Positions 63,101 through 64,000 of a stretch of 64,000 nucleotides of DNA are shown here, piece after piece. Position numbers and translations under genes: made by a program. The notes beneath the pieces were generated by a model. It was not told where the DNA came from. It did not search any database and was given only the letters and a program-made list of their open reading frames with translations. Origin of the DNA: JARRPM01 sp963792815 (lineage in GTDB: Bacteria; Pseudomonadota; Gammaproteobacteria; Pseudomonadales; Halieaceae); contig CAWBXR010000001.1 in NCBI GenBank assembly GCA_963792815.1, positions 62,001 through 126,000 of the forward strand, in the 5' to 3' direction. Every line of letters begins with the position of its first letter. The stretch's first letter is position 1.

Positions 63101-64000
63101 GGCCATCGACTACCTGGACCTGGCGGCGCTCGAGGCAATGGAGCTGCCGGCGGGCAGCGCAGGCCGGATCATCGAAGTGCCGGCCCTGGCTGTAACAGTG
63201 GACGAATTGCGCCGCGGCGAGACCCTGCTGGGCCAGCTGGCCTTTGACCTGCGCTCGGAGGGGGCTGAACTCAGGGCAGAAAATATCAGCGGCGAAATAG
63301 CCGCCCTGCAACTGCGCAAGGACCAGCCAGGTGAGCTGAGCTGGCAGCAGGGGCCGAATAGCAGTACCGCCCTCAGTGGCCGTTTTCATTTCGGCGACCT
63401 GGGCCAGACCCTTGAGCAGCTGGGTTACCAGGAAGCGATCGTCACCGACGAAGGCTCACTGGACCTGTCCCTGGAGTGGCCAGGTGCGCCGCAGGCGTTT
63501 TCGCTGGGGCAGAGCCAGGGCCGGCTGGGGGTCGATATCGGGCGGGGACATTTTCCCCAGGCGCCCGGGGGCGCGTCCGGCGCACTGCGGGTTGTCAGTA
63601 TTCTCAACCTGGCGGAGATCGTGCAGCGGCTGAGCCTTACCCAGATGTTTGAGTCGGGCATTCCCTTCAACAAGGTGGATGGAGAAGTGGTATTTCAAGC
63701 CGGCACGATCGAGGTGCCGGGCATGAATGTGCAGGGCAGTGCCAGCAGTTTTCAGTTCAGCGGTGTCTCAGGGGTGGAATCCCGGGTCTTGAATGGGGAG
63801 CTCGTGGTCACCCTGCCGGTGGCGAACAACTTGCCCTGGGTGGCTGCACTGGCGGGCGGTTTGCCGGTAGCGGCGGGCGTGTTCCTGCTGAGCAAGGTGT
63901 TTGAAAGCCAGGTCAACCGTCTGACCAGCGCGGTGTACAGCGTGGGCGGCACCTGGGATGACCCGGAGGTCGAGTTCGACCGGGTATTCGACGACACGGA
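60180..64000 (+). CDS. yhdP: YhdP/TIGR02099-type AsmA-like protein (cut by window edge)
   Basis: TTG 60180 gives KPSIFHRLSSILWVTIVVS and a membrane helix (ILWVTIVVSIVLLAIYVSVG), followed by a very long periplasmic part of beta-repeats. LNLAEIVQRLSLTQMFESGIPF and VEVPGM-like C-terminal AsmA motifs are already reached near 63600-63720, so only the last part is missing. AsmA-like repeats form hydrophobic channels for phospholipid transport between membranes (YhdP, TamB, YdbH). An ATG at 60136 runs into a stop, so the TTG start is preferred. It follows rng as in other gammaproteobacteria. Confidence 0.9.
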   Translation, partial: MKPSIFHRLSSILWVTIVVSIVLLAIYVSVGRMLSSLSGAYQNDILQELNHRVPFIIDADRVSAEWYSFTPVLVLDGLRLTLPGEAERSVELSEGRIALDVGGSLMTRSLQMTRLQLRGLDLAGQLGADGSLRIRGFDGGDTRLGGWLEEFLGNVERLALDDIHLELTLPGGEQRGFDLDLALSREGSRRLLAGNLTSSRGLMVTALAEGIGNPFDPESFAGQLYLDAGAGDVGAVADLLGERFSGSQLDGTVRLELWSSWGSGEQDVLLRLDMNNVVLSRVDSSWQVPLERFALDARLERRQDSWAIAVADLEMARNGVLAQVPRLQLDLRGETLNLRAQALPLEPLSALLADMDGALPPAAIELLQTLKPRGLLSAVQLDVADFTTPVSGWQLQANFEELAVDAWHGAPGVSGARGYAELVPGSGHVVLDSQQFSMAFPTVYEQTLDYDDFQGTIHIDWDASSVELSSGLVQVLGAEGPVRVLFGLSIPLVPSDTGVEMDLLVGLEDIQAAHRGKYIPYILSDELRPWLAASIGGGMIEQGGFLWRGSLNSQAPQLHTVQLFFNIRDTALDYHPDWPPLANIAGTVLIDNAAASVWADSASLLDSRVSNLSVEVWPDANEQLWLAVAGSLAGPAADGLAVVNDSPLGGLVGGTFSDWRLAGELATDIELLLNLTDKAIVPAVAVSVRFAGAELDIQPGKLPLRGISGVLDYDSEAGFSSRDLVAELWGRPLQVAVGQRPLAAAENGREEPRLVSVAASGSVAMSDIRKWLDLDLLAFASGRSSVALELLAGAGTSPVLNLESELKGISLDLPEPWGKAAATARALQLELALGSDELRLGLELEGGLALELGLPGGKLQAAALAFGEAPAGLRAGLLRVSGRAAFADAAQWQRFLADYFNDAAPQPAAGEPMKAATLAPSVEQLRIDQLVLGGQDIGNAVLSLAEENGGLRVTAATDWLRGELLYNDGASSSLAIDYLDLAALEAMELPAGSAGRIIEVPALAVTVDELRRGETLLGQLAFDLRSEGAELRAENISGEIAALQLRKDQPGELSWQQGPNSSTALSGRFHFGDLGQTLEQLGYQEAIVTDEGSLDLSLEWPGAPQAFSLGQSQGRLGVDIGRGHFPQAPGGASGALRVVSILNLAEIVQRLSLTQMFESGIPFNKVDGEVVFQAGTIEVPGMNVQGSASSFQFSGVSGVESRVLNGELVVTLPVANNLPWVAALAGGLPVAAGVFLLSKVFESQVNRLTSAVYSVGGTWDDPEVEFDRVFDDT

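Noticed and set aside
1..64000. CRISPR array, rRNA genes, toxin-antitoxin pair beside Fic, riboswitch
   Set aside because: No regularly spaced direct repeats, no rRNA sequence, no small gene coupled to Fic, and no recognised riboswitch fold were seen.

Overview
The window looks like a chromosome segment of a marine-type gammaproteobacterium, probably of the Cellvibrionales/Halieaceae kind. This is inferred from gene content and order, not from any database search. The right half carries conserved gammaproteobacterial blocks: ychF-pth-rplY-prs-tRNA-Gln-ispE-lolB-TPR lipoprotein on the minus strand, hemA-prfA-prmC-moeB on the plus strand, gatC-gatA-gatB, and mreB-mreC-mreD-maf-rng-yhdP-like. 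All protein genes from about 35 kb to 64 kb read as intact frames.

Left part (1-17.8 kb) is a lipid/xenobiotic catabolism region. It holds a TonB-dependent receptor, a haloalkane-dehalogenase-type hydrolase, a pair of acyl-CoA dehydrogenases (both frameshifted), an SDR with its middle deleted, two paralogous membrane-anchored DUF1330-like proteins (one broken), a soluble DUF1330 protein, a sulfatase, two divergent GST-like proteins, a nitronate-monooxygenase-type flavoprotein, a third (intact) acyl-CoA dehydrogenase, a DUF2147-like secreted protein, a relic of an FAD oxidoreductase, a wax ester synthase/DGAT with a lysine-rich tail and a serine beta-lactamase-like hydrolase. Two intergenic regions share a TGACA-N7-TGTCA palindrome placed just upstream of a -10 box, which suggests one common repressor.

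Middle part (18,192-33,081) is interpreted as an integrated genomic island in the elongator tRNA-Met gene. The intact tRNA is at 33,005-33,081, a tyrosine integrase lies directly beside its 3' end, and a direct copy of the tRNA 3' half, up to the anticodon loop, sits 14.8 kb away at 18,192. A 19-bp repeat is found just inside both ends (possible integrase arm sites). The island carries a Fic protein with its own repeat-rich promoter, a phenol-degradation-type outer membrane protein (broken), two AraC regulators (both broken), a DUF3604 protein with a sulfatase (frameshifted), an intact cupin/alcohol dehydrogenase/SDR cassette with AraC-like half-sites upstream, a decayed second recombinase, and an excisionase-like gene.

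Right part: a Tat-exported FAD oxidoreductase (the intact relative of the relic at 13.8 kb) borders the tRNA, followed by the housekeeping blocks. Between the Smr-domain gene and the PA4642-like gene lies a 185-bp fold-back element. Three GGGGACAG-ended hairpins (REP/MITE-like) occur at 8.1, 8.9 and 25.9 kb. The strong contrast between at least a dozen frameshifts in the first 32 kb and none recognised in the last 29 kb argues for real decay of accessory genes, although base-calling errors cannot be excluded from sequence alone.
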